From NCBI GenBank assembly GCA_002415855.1, contig DIAS01000009.1, forward strand, positions 34,347 to 98,346: DNA of 64,000 bases, given 5' to 3'. Shown in pieces: positions 51,036 through 58,929 of this stretch; position 1 is the stretch's first letter, and every line of letters starts with the position of its first letter. The notes below the pieces were generated by a model. The model was not told the DNA's origin. It searched no databases and saw nothing but the letters and a program-made list of their open reading frames with translations. This DNA is from Bacteroidales bacterium UBA5072. GTDB lineage: Bacteria > Bacteroidota > Bacteroidia > Bacteroidales > UBA10428. A program made the position numbers and the translations under genes.

Positions 51036-52898
51036 TTGGACCCACTAATCAGCCTGGATAGTCAGGTATGTACCAGGTGCTATGCCTGTTTCAGAGCATG
51101 TCCGGTAAAGGCCATCCATGTTCACACCGGTGGAAGCATTCCCGATATAAGCATCCAGCGGTGTATCGGTTGCGGGGATTGCGTTATGGCCTGCGCACCC
51201 AAGGCGATAAAGTACCGCAGTTCAGTGAACGATGCCAAGGCACTTTTTGAATCGGGAGATAAGATTGTTGCCATGCTATCGCCAAGTATAGCGGCTGAGT
51301 TCGATGATATTTCGGATTACCGGAAGCTGGTTACCATGATCAAAGCCCTGGGGGTTCAGCATGTAAATGAAATCTCCTTTGCCATCGATCTGCTTGCCTA
51401 TAAATACCTGAGCCTGCTGAATGATTTCAAAGGCAGGTACTACATTACATCCATCGATCCGGTCGTGGTCAGCTATATTGAAAAATTTCATCCGAACCTG
51501 ATTGGCAACCTGGCGCCCCTTGTGTCGCCCATGATCGCCCTTACCAAGGTTGTGCGGGAAATTCATGGGCCCGAAGTCCGCGTGATCTATATCGGGCCTG
51601 AAATTGCAACAAAAGATGAAGCCCTGAAATATGAGGGTATCGAAAAAGTGGATGTGGCTATAACTTTTGAAGAATTGCGCCAGCTCTTTAAAGAATACAG
51701 CATCGACGAATCAAATCTGGAATATTCCTCCATTGACGGTCCACTGAGTTACAAGGGTTCGCTGTACCCGCTGCGAAATGGTTTTGCCCAGGCTGCGGAT
51801 ATGGATGAGAACCTGCTTACAGCCAGCATGTTCTCACTCGAAGGTAAAAAAGCCATGGTGGATGCCATCACTGAATTCGAAAGTAATATTGCCACCATTC
51901 AGCGTCATTTTTGCATTACATTTGGAAACAATCTCAACGGACCGGGTATAACCAGAAGAGGTGACCTTTTATACAAGGAGCACCTGGTGATCAAATATGC
52001 CAACAAGCGGTTACAGAATTTTTTCAGGGTAGAATGGTATGATAACCTTCAGCATTTTCTGGAGCTTGATTTGTCACGGGCTTTTACTGCGGATGACCAG
52101 CGGCTTCCCACCCCCTCTCAGGAAAGAATCCGGGAGATCTTGGCAGAACTGGGAAAAACAGAAACCGATGCTGAAGGATGCCTGGAATGCGGGTATGCCA
52201 ATTGTATTGAATTTGCCATTGACATTGCCAATGGCTTCACGGCTCCCGAAATGTGTATTTCCTATGCCATTAAGAGCAGCTCGCAATATGAGAAATCTTT
52301 ACATGACCTGAATGAAAAGCTTGCACAGGCCAGGAAGTCACTCAGGGAATCTGAGGAGAAAACAAAGCACGAGAAAGAAAGCGCTCTGCAGGCATCAGAG
52401 CTCACCAACGCCATGCTTGAGAAACTCAGGGCAGGCGTGGTTATTGTGGACAACATGCTGAAGGTAGTAAAGGCCAATACTACTTTTACCAACATCCTGG
52501 GCGAGGAAGCCGAACTGATCAATGAGGTTGTTCCGGGGCTGGTGGGTGCGGACCTGAACCGGTTGATCCCGAATAATTTCATTACACTTTTTTCCTATGT
52601 TCTTACTGACAATGAAAGCATCGAAAACCGGGATATCAAAATAGGAGAGAACTTGTTAAATGTGTCCATATTCCCGATTGTAAAAGGCAAGGTCGCCGGC
52701 GGCATAATCCGTGATATGCGCGCTCCGGAAGTTCAACGTGCGGAGGTCATCAACCGGATTACCGAGGTAATTGACCGGAATCTGGAAATGGTACAGAAGA
52801 TTGGATTCCTCCTGGGCGAAGGAGCTACCGACATTGAACACATGCTCAATTCAATCATCGAGTTTTATAAGGGAGAGAATAAAAAACTGTCAAGCTAA
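51036..52898 (+). CDS. Hydrogenase-like iron-sulfur PAS sensor lacking H-cluster ligands
   Basis: A 620-residue protein. The TTG start is fixed by AAAGGAGG (51021-51028). Domains: two 4Fe-4S sites (CTRCYACFRACP at about 12-23, CIGCGDCVMACAP at about 43-55), a domain like the large subunit of [FeFe] hydrogenase at about 75-365, an extra FeS motif (CLECGYANC, about 382, and a late Cys), a coiled coil at about 415-455, and PAS at about 465-560. The H-cluster loops read ITSIDPVVV, IGPEIATKDEA and FGNNLNGPG, where active enzymes have cysteines (TSCCP, GPCxxKK and the third loop). So it cannot hold a normal H-cluster; it probably senses redox or ligand state. It precedes a PP2C phosphatase. Confidence 0.8.
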   Translation: MDPLISLDSQVCTRCYACFRACPVKAIHVHTGGSIPDISIQRCIGCGDCVMACAPKAIKYRSSVNDAKALFESGDKIVAMLSPSIAAEFDDISDYRKLVTMIKALGVQHVNEISFAIDLLAYKYLSLLNDFKGRYYITSIDPVVVSYIEKFHPNLIGNLAPLVSPMIALTKVVREIHGPEVRVIYIGPEIATKDEALKYEGIEKVDVAITFEELRQLFKEYSIDESNLEYSSIDGPLSYKGSLYPLRNGFAQAADMDENLLTASMFSLEGKKAMVDAITEFESNIATIQRHFCITFGNNLNGPGITRRGDLLYKEHLVIKYANKRLQNFFRVEWYDNLQHFLELDLSRAFTADDQRLPTPSQERIREILAELGKTETDAEGCLECGYANCIEFAIDIANGFTAPEMCISYAIKSSSQYEKSLHDLNEKLAQARKSLRESEEKTKHEKESALQASELTNAMLEKLRAGVVIVDNMLKVVKANTTFTNILGEEAELINEVVPGLVGADLNRLIPNNFITLFSYVLTDNESIENRDIKIGENLLNVSIFPIVKGKVAGGIIRDMRAPEVQRAEVINRITEVIDRNLEMVQKIGFLLGEGATDIEHMLNSIIEFYKGENKKLSS

Positions 52899-52901
52899 AG
52901 C

Positions 52902-54086
52902 ATGGGCGAGGATTTCTTTGTGGAGGTTGATTATCAGCAAAAAAGCTATGAGGGTCAGCGGATTTGCGGTGATATCTTTCTTTCGAGCAAGGTGAAGGAG
53001 GAAAACCGGATTGTTGTGGTTTTGTCAGACGGCATGGGACATGGCGTTAAGGCCAGTGTTCTGGCAACGCTCACAGCTACCATGGCGGTTAATTTTACCA
53101 AGGAACACAAGGAACCGGAGCGAACCGCTGAAATAATCATGAAAACCTTGCCGGAATGCAGTGAGCGGAAAATGAACTACTCTACCTTTACGATCATTGA
53201 CATTGAACAAAGCAACAAAGTGACCCTGCTGGAATACGAAAACCCGGAAAGTATCATCATACGTGACCGGAAGATCATGAAGCCTGAGTCAAAGAGTATT
53301 GTTTTAAAAGGTGATACCAATTGCGGGAAGAAAATCAGGGTTTGTTCCTTTACGCCCATGAAAGGAGACAGGATCGTTTTCTGTACCGATGGTGTGGCAC
53401 AGTCAGGCCTGGGAACACCCAGATTTCCTTTTGGCTGGGGTGTTGATAACGTGGGCCGGTTTGCCATCGACATGGTCAAACAGTATCCGCAGATCTCTGC
53501 ACGCAACCTTGCCGGAAAAATTCTGAACATGGCTTATCGGAATGACGGTTTTCAATCAAAAGACGACACTACCTGCGGGATCATTTATTTCAGGGAACCC
53601 CGGGAGCTGCTGATATGCACGGGGCCACCCTACGAAAAGGAGGACGACGCAATACTGGCCGCTGAAGTAAGCGCTTTTAAAGGCAAGAAGATCGTAATGG
53701 GAGCAACTACCGGCGATATCATTTCCCGTGAACTAAATCTCAAAATTGAGGATGTATTCAAATTCGAGGACCCGGATCTTCCGCCGATAAACGTTATGGA
53801 GACCATCGACCTGTTCACCGAGGGTATTCTTACGCTGAACAAAGTCGAAAAGATACTCAAGGCATATAATCCCAATACCAAGCTGGGACGCGGACCGGCC
53901 GATGAGATTGTGAAACTCATCCTAGAAAGTGATGCCATTAAGATCATTATTGGTACCCGCATCAACATCGCACACCAGGATCCGCATCTGCCGGTTGAAC
54001 TGGAGATCAGACGCACCGTTGTAAATCGCATTGCACAGCTGCTCGAGGAAAAGCTACTGAAGAAAGTGATTGTCAATTATATTTGA
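52902..54086 (+). CDS. SpoIIE/PP2C-family serine phosphatase
   Basis: A 394-residue protein starting 3 bases after the hydrogenase-like gene. Residues 1-235 form a SpoIIE PP2C domain: RICGDIFLSSK, LSDGMGHGVKAS and FCTDGVAQSG carry metal-binding Asp residues, and SKDDTTCGIIYF the last one. The C-terminal 150 residues (CTGPPYEKEDDA, FKGKKIVMGATTGDI, INVMETIDLFTEGILTL) are a second domain I cannot name. Together with the PAS sensor upstream it makes a sensor-plus-output pair: signal state controls dephosphorylation of an unknown target. Such pairs also occur in hydrogenase operons of other anaerobes, but no hydrogenase gene is here. Confidence 0.82.
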   Translation: MGEDFFVEVDYQQKSYEGQRICGDIFLSSKVKEENRIVVVLSDGMGHGVKASVLATLTATMAVNFTKEHKEPERTAEIIMKTLPECSERKMNYSTFTIIDIEQSNKVTLLEYENPESIIIRDRKIMKPESKSIVLKGDTNCGKKIRVCSFTPMKGDRIVFCTDGVAQSGLGTPRFPFGWGVDNVGRFAIDMVKQYPQISARNLAGKILNMAYRNDGFQSKDDTTCGIIYFREPRELLICTGPPYEKEDDAILAAEVSAFKGKKIVMGATTGDIISRELNLKIEDVFKFEDPDLPPINVMETIDLFTEGILTLNKVEKILKAYNPNTKLGRGPADEIVKLILESDAIKIIIGTRINIAHQDPHLPVELEIRRTVVNRIAQLLEEKLLKKVIVNYI

Positions 54087-54145
54087 GGTTCCTGCCCGGG
54101 TCAGGCAAAGGGAAGCGATGGATGGCATTACAGCCAGCAAACTCC

Positions 54146-54616
54146 TCACCCTGGCTGATCGTTCTTCTTCAGACTCAGAAGTGAGTTGCATTTTTCATAC
54201 GCCTCAATGGAAGCGAAGTAGCTGAGCAGTTTATTGAAAAAAAACTCATCGTTGAACTTGGGATGGCCGTTTTCAAATTTCAGCTTACCCTGTACCGTGA
54301 GTTCAAAAAGTTCATCATCATCAAGCACCGTAGCCGGATTGATCTCTTCAAGCTCCCCTTCATCCTTCAGTGTGGCCGAATCCTTATATTTCTCCATGAA
54401 ATTCAGCAAGGCGAGCTGAAGACTTATAAAGTCATTGTTCTCGGTGAGCAGGGCTTTGTTCAGGGCATAGCTCTTTTCGATATGGTAGGTACGCTCAGCT
54501 GAAGCAGGCTGCCTGATCATTTCATTGATCTTCGCCTGGTTCTTGTTGATAACCTCAAGGTTGTCCTTCACTTTCTTTTTAAGAAGATCAATGGTACGTT
54601 GTATCAGCGCTTTCAT
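54146..54616 (-). CDS. Conserved-looking hypothetical protein
   Basis: A 156-residue soluble protein, no signal peptide. The N-terminal half is a likely coiled coil (LLKKKVKDNLEVINKNQAKI, then NKALLTENNDFISLQLALLN), followed by an acidic linker (EGELEEINPATVLDDDELFE) and a small C-terminal domain. I recognise no family. Codon use and composition are like the neighbours. It converges on the phosphatase gene with 59 bases between. Confidence 0.6.
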   Translation of the reverse strand: MKALIQRTIDLLKKKVKDNLEVINKNQAKINEMIRQPASAERTYHIEKSYALNKALLTENNDFISLQLALLNFMEKYKDSATLKDEGELEEINPATVLDDDELFELTVQGKLKFENGHPKFNDEFFFNKLLSYFASIEAYEKCNSLLSLKKNDQPG

Positions 54617-54904
54617 AAAATACTCTATTCATCTCCAAAATTATCAAATATTTATATTGTTGCATATATTTTTTGATAAAACGAAGCAAGTTGGGTGTAA
54701 GAGGACCGACGGGTAGGACGACCAAAGATACAGGTCATTGTTTTTATGTCCTGTTTCAAATAACCGGCTGACGATTGAATATTTCTATTTTATTCTATAT
54801 TTGTAGGCCTAAAAAAACTGAAAACCAGTCTTTATCTCTCATAAGTTATTCTTATTGTGTGCGATATGGAATGAAGATTAAGTCTAATTTAAATCTGATT
54901 GTAC
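54617..54904. other. 288-bp intergenic region with etfB promoter
   Basis: A divergent region between the hypothetical gene and etfB. It holds the etfB promoter at 54775-54803 and an A+T-rich leader of about 95 bases with no recognised riboswitch. Confidence 0.55.
54775..54803 (+). promoter_or_regulatory. Promoter of the etf operon
   Basis: TTG (54775-54777), 18 bases, TATATTTG (54796-54803): an exact TAnnTTTG -7 box with near-ideal spacing. Start expected near 54808. Confidence 0.65.
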
Positions 54905-55654
54905 ATGAAGCTCCTTGTTTGTATCAGTAATGTCCCCGACACCACCACCAAGGTCAAGTTTGTTGACGATAATAAGAAATTTGATGAAACGGGTGTTCAG
55001 TGGGTCATTAATCCATGGGATGAACTTTCATTGACCCGGGCACTTGAAATGAAAGATGATCCTGCCTCAGGTATTAAAACCGTGACTATTGCCCATGTAG
55101 GTTCAGCAACGGCTGAGCCGACCATCAGAAAGGCACTGGCCATTGGTGCCGACGATGCCATCAGGGTGAATGCCGTTCCGGCAGATGCATATTACGTTGC
55201 TTCACAACTGGCGGAAGTTGTCAGGACAGAGAAGTTTGATCTGGTCATGTGCGGAATTGAATCAAGTGATCACAACGGATCCCTGGTTGGCGGAATGCTC
55301 GCTGAACTGCTTGACTTTCCATCCGTTTCTGCAGTATCCTATCTGAAGATCGAGAACGGGCAGGCCATCATTAACCGCGAAATAGACGGGGGCAAGGAGA
55401 TCGTATCAGTGCCATTTCCATTTGTTGCCATAGTGCAGAAAGGAATTGCCAAAGAGCCCAGAATTGCTGCCATGCGTGGAATCATGATGGCACGAACAAA
55501 GCCCATCAAGGTCGTTGAACCTGTGAATATAGAATCATTTACCGAGGTGACCGGTTTTGAGATGCCCAAACCGCGGGCTGCCTGCCGGTTTATTGATGCC
55601 GAGAACGTAAAACAGCTGATTGAAGTGCTTCAGAATGAGGCTAAAGTTATTTAA
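54905..55654 (+). CDS. etfB: Electron transfer flavoprotein beta subunit
   Basis: A 249-residue EtfB. It starts MKLLVCISNVPDTTTKVKF; an in-frame TTG two codons upstream is not needed. Motifs: WVINPWDELSLTRALEMKD, IRKALAIGADDAIRVNA (AMP-binding side), VMCGIESSDHNGSLVGGMLA and AMRGIMMARTKPIKVV. It forms the FAD-bearing heterodimer with EtfA, the next gene (29-base gap). With the acyl-CoA dehydrogenase and iron-sulfur proteins downstream, it moves electrons from acyl-CoA oxidation to the membrane, or in the reverse direction. Confidence 0.93.
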   Translation: MKLLVCISNVPDTTTKVKFVDDNKKFDETGVQWVINPWDELSLTRALEMKDDPASGIKTVTIAHVGSATAEPTIRKALAIGADDAIRVNAVPADAYYVASQLAEVVRTEKFDLVMCGIESSDHNGSLVGGMLAELLDFPSVSAVSYLKIENGQAIINREIDGGKEIVSVPFPFVAIVQKGIAKEPRIAAMRGIMMARTKPIKVVEPVNIESFTEVTGFEMPKPRAACRFIDAENVKQLIEVLQNEAKVI

Positions 55655-55683
55655 TCCTTATCCATCATAAATAAATAGAAATC

Positions 55684-56655
55684 ATGTCAGTATTGGTATA
55701 TACAGAGAACTGGGACGGAAAATTCAAGAAATTATCCTTTGAACTGGTATCCTATGCTTCTAAGGTTGCTGAAATGTTGAATACAACAGCAACTGCACTT
55801 TCGATCGGCAATGTTGAGGAGGCTGAACTGCAAAAGCTCGGTAATTTTGGCGTGAAAAAGATCATCCATGCCAGGATTGACGGTTTGAATATACTCGATA
55901 ACCAGGCTTACACCAAAACCATCGCTGATATCGCCACCAAAGAAGGTGCTACAGTGCTGGTTTTGTCGAATAACAACACAGGTAAAGCCCTGGCTCCCAG
56001 ATTGTCGGTAAGGTTAAAAGCCGGAATCGGATCCGGGGTAGGCAAGCTACCGCTGGGTGTCGATCCTTTTGTGGTATACAAAAGAGCTTATTCGGGCAAT
56101 GCATTTGCACACCTGACCATAAAAACCCCAATACGTATACTTACATTGGCACAAAATTCTTTCGGGCTGATCGAGAAGAATGCGGGAGCAGCATTAGAGA
56201 ATCTTTCCGTACAGGTTGACGGGACACTGGTAAAGACCACTGTTAAAGAAGTGCAGAAACTTACCGGCAAGATCCTGCTCACTGATGCGGATATTGTTGT
56301 TTCCGGAGGTCGTGGTATGAAATCACCTGACAACTGGGGTCCTCTTGTCGAACTTGCTGATCTGCTGGGGGCCGCCACTGCCTGTTCACGTCCCGTTTCC
56401 GATGAAGGCTGGAGAGGTCACGAAGAGCACACAGGCCAAACAGGGAAGATTATTGCCCCGATCCTGTATATTGCAATTGGTATATCGGGCGCCACACAGC
56501 ATCTGGCCGGTGTGAGCTCCTCCAAGTATATAGTTGCCGTAAACACCGACAAAGATGCCCCGATTTTTGAAGCGGCTCAGTTTGGTATTGTCGGTGATGC
56601 ACAGAAAGTGCTGCCGAAACTGGTTGAAGCCGTGAAGGAAATGAAGGCCAGGTAA
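55684..56655 (+). CDS. etfA: Electron transfer flavoprotein alpha subunit
   Basis: A 323-residue EtfA. The C-terminal FAD domain has VVSGGRGMKSPDNWGPLVEL, GAATACSRPVSDEGWRG, HTGQTGKIIAPILYIAIGIS and TDKDAPIFEAAQFGIVGDA, all family signatures. The N-terminal domain starts MSVLVYTENWDGKFKKL. Length is normal for a simple, non-bifurcating-type EtfA without an added ferredoxin domain; whether it bifurcates cannot be told by eye. It is the second gene of the operon. Confidence 0.95.
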   Translation: MSVLVYTENWDGKFKKLSFELVSYASKVAEMLNTTATALSIGNVEEAELQKLGNFGVKKIIHARIDGLNILDNQAYTKTIADIATKEGATVLVLSNNNTGKALAPRLSVRLKAGIGSGVGKLPLGVDPFVVYKRAYSGNAFAHLTIKTPIRILTLAQNSFGLIEKNAGAALENLSVQVDGTLVKTTVKEVQKLTGKILLTDADIVVSGGRGMKSPDNWGPLVELADLLGAATACSRPVSDEGWRGHEEHTGQTGKIIAPILYIAIGISGATQHLAGVSSSKYIVAVNTDKDAPIFEAAQFGIVGDAQKVLPKLVEAVKEMKAR

Positions 56656-56697
56656 GCATGTTCTTACCCGGGTATTAATAATCCTACAAAAAGTGTC

Positions 56698-58017
56698 ATG
56701 ATAAAACAGATTATCTTCGCAGCATTGCTGTTGCTTACCCTGGGAGTTTTTGCCTTTACCGTCAACAGGATCCTCAGCTTCTTCAGACTGACGCGTCGCA
56801 CTTTCCCTGTCAGGGAGTTGGGCAAAAGGTTCAGCGTGATGCTCGATGTTGCCTTCGGACAAACCAAGATATTTCGCAGACCGGTAATTGGTTTCTTACA
56901 TGCTCTCGTTTTCTGGGGCTTCTGTGTAATCCTTATCGGAAGCATCGAAATGGTGATCGATGGCCTTGGCGGATCGGAGCGGGCGCTCTCGGTACTGGGT
57001 ATTGTTTATAAAATCATCAGTGCTTCGGGTGACATCTTTGCTCTGCTGGTGGCCATTTCCATTGTGGTTTTCATGAGCCGGAGGTTGTTCTTCCACATCC
57101 GCCGCTTCGAAGGTGTTGAAATGAAACCTTCCACACATGTTGATGCCAACATTGCACTCACCATGATCCTTTTGCTCATGCTCTCGCTTTTAGGCATGAA
57201 TACCTTTTACTACGAAAGACAGATGATGACCGGCGAACTGATCCGCGGCACTTTTCCGGTGAGCGGTCTCATAGCACCCCTGTTCTCCAGTCTTTCCCCT
57301 GCCACCTTGAATACCCTGCATGAAATATGCTGGTGGACCCATATCCTGCTGATTTTTGTTTTCGCTAACATGTTACCGTATTCCAAGCATTTTCATGTTT
57401 TCATGTCGGTGCCGAATGTGTTCCTTTCCCGTCTCGATCCGCTCGGAAAACTGCCCAAAATGGACAACATTACGCGTGAGGTGAAACTGATGCTTAATCC
57501 CGAAACTGCTTACGCAGCTCCTGCTTCGGATATACCGGTTGAACGCTTCGGGGTAAAGGATGTCGAGGATGTCTCGTGGAAGAATTATTTTGATTCACTT
57601 TCCTGCACGCAGTGCGGCAGGTGTACTTCCGTATGCCCGGCAAATATTACAGGGAAATTGTTGTCGCCACGCAAAGTAATCATGGATGTGCGGGCGCGCA
57701 TGAAAGAAAAGGGCCCCGGCATGGTGAAAAGTGGACGTGACTTTACCGATAACAAATCACTTCTACGCGATTATATTTCAGAGGAGGAATTATGGGCCTG
57801 TACAACCTGCAATGCCTGTGCCATGGAGTGCCCCATCAATATCAACCATCCCACCCTTATCGTGGATATGCGCAGATACCTGGTCATGGAAGAGGCCTCT
57901 GCCCCCGGAGAAATTAAAACCGTTTTCAACAATATCGAAAACAACGGCGCACCCTGGCAGTTTTCACCGGAGGACAGGCTGCTGTGGGCAAAGGATCTGG
58001 AAATCAAGGTTAAGTAA
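56698..58017 (+). CDS. Membrane iron-sulfur oxidoreductase (ETF:menaquinone oxidoreductase, membrane/4Fe-4S part)
   Basis: A 439-residue protein with about five to six membrane helices in the first 240 residues (NarI-like; paired histidines in FLHALVFWG, LHEICWWTHILLIF may bind heme b), then a soluble domain with two 4Fe-4S clusters, CTQCGRCTSVCP and CTTCNACAMECP. The next gene supplies CCG domains. Together they look like a split form of the DUF224-type ETF:menaquinone oxidoreductase known from syntrophic bacteria. It sits 42 bases after etfA. Role by context: passes electrons between ETF and menaquinone. Confidence 0.82.
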   Translation: MIKQIIFAALLLLTLGVFAFTVNRILSFFRLTRRTFPVRELGKRFSVMLDVAFGQTKIFRRPVIGFLHALVFWGFCVILIGSIEMVIDGLGGSERALSVLGIVYKIISASGDIFALLVAISIVVFMSRRLFFHIRRFEGVEMKPSTHVDANIALTMILLLMLSLLGMNTFYYERQMMTGELIRGTFPVSGLIAPLFSSLSPATLNTLHEICWWTHILLIFVFANMLPYSKHFHVFMSVPNVFLSRLDPLGKLPKMDNITREVKLMLNPETAYAAPASDIPVERFGVKDVEDVSWKNYFDSLSCTQCGRCTSVCPANITGKLLSPRKVIMDVRARMKEKGPGMVKSGRDFTDNKSLLRDYISEEELWACTTCNACAMECPININHPTLIVDMRRYLVMEEASAPGEIKTVFNNIENNGAPWQFSPEDRLLWAKDLEIKVK

Positions 58018-58040
58018 AAAGGTGATGAAGTGATTAAGTA

Positions 58041-58844
58041 ATGAAGCTGCATATGGAGACACACAAGATAGAGATTCCTGTAATGGCCGACCTCTTTGCA
58101 AGGGGAGAAAAGCCGGAATACCTTTTCTGGGTCGGCTGTGCCGGAGCTTTTGATGACCGCTATAAAAAAGTGGCACGGGCTTTTGCGAAAATTCTGACGC
58201 ATCTGAACATTAGTTTTGCCGTCCTTGGCAAAGAAGAATCATGCACCGGAGATCCGGCCCGCAGGGCGGGGAATGAGATGCTGTACCAGATGCAAGCCCT
58301 TCAGAATATCGAGATCCTGAAGTTGTATGAAGTGCGGAAGATCATTACCATATGTCCGCACTGCTACAACATCTTCAAAAATGAATACCCCGATCTGGGA
58401 GGTCACTATGAAGTGACCCATTACGTCCAGTTCCTTGAACCATTTATCCGCGATGGCAGGCTGAAGTCAGGCAAGTCCATGCAGGAAACCCGGATCACGT
58501 ATCATGATCCATGTTACCTGGGACGGGCAAACAATATCTACCGTGAACCGCGGTCGATCTTAAAATCAATTTCCGGAAACCTTGTTGAGATGAAGCGGAG
58601 CAAGAGCTTTGCCTTGTGCTGTGGTGCCGGAGGGGCACAAATGTTCAAAGAGGCGGAAAAAGGGAATAAGGAAGTTTTCCTTGAACGCACCGAAGATGCC
58701 CTGGAAACAGGAGCTGAAATTATTGCAACGGCCTGTCCTTTCTGCATGACCATGATGACAGACGGTTTGAAATACAAGAATAAAGAAGAGGAGATCAGGA
58801 ATTACGACATTGCCGAACTGATTGCCATGGATATGGATTTATAG
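58041..58844 (+). CDS. CCG-domain iron-sulfur protein (partner of the membrane oxidoreductase)
   Basis: A 267-residue soluble protein with two CCG domains (heterodisulfide reductase HdrB/GlpC type). The first has FWVGCAGAFDDRYKKVARAF, ESCTGDPARRAGNE and ICPHCYNIFKNEY; the second YHDPCYLGRANNIY, LCCGAGGAQMFKEA and TACPFCMTMM. In HdrB-like proteins these cysteines hold noncubane 4Fe-4S clusters. ATGs at 58041 and 58053 are both possible starts. It lies 23 bases after the membrane subunit. The two genes together correspond to one fused protein in other bacteria. Confidence 0.85.
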   Translation: MKLHMETHKIEIPVMADLFARGEKPEYLFWVGCAGAFDDRYKKVARAFAKILTHLNISFAVLGKEESCTGDPARRAGNEMLYQMQALQNIEILKLYEVRKIITICPHCYNIFKNEYPDLGGHYEVTHYVQFLEPFIRDGRLKSGKSMQETRITYHDPCYLGRANNIYREPRSILKSISGNLVEMKRSKSFALCCGAGGAQMFKEAEKGNKEVFLERTEDALETGAEIIATACPFCMTMMTDGLKYKNKEEEIRNYDIAELIAMDMDL

Positions 58845-58929
58845 CCATGCTAAAATTGACTTAAATATTGTCTGGTGAGCAGCTGATCCTTACCCAATCG
58901 TTATCATTATTAACCCAATAAAACAAAAA

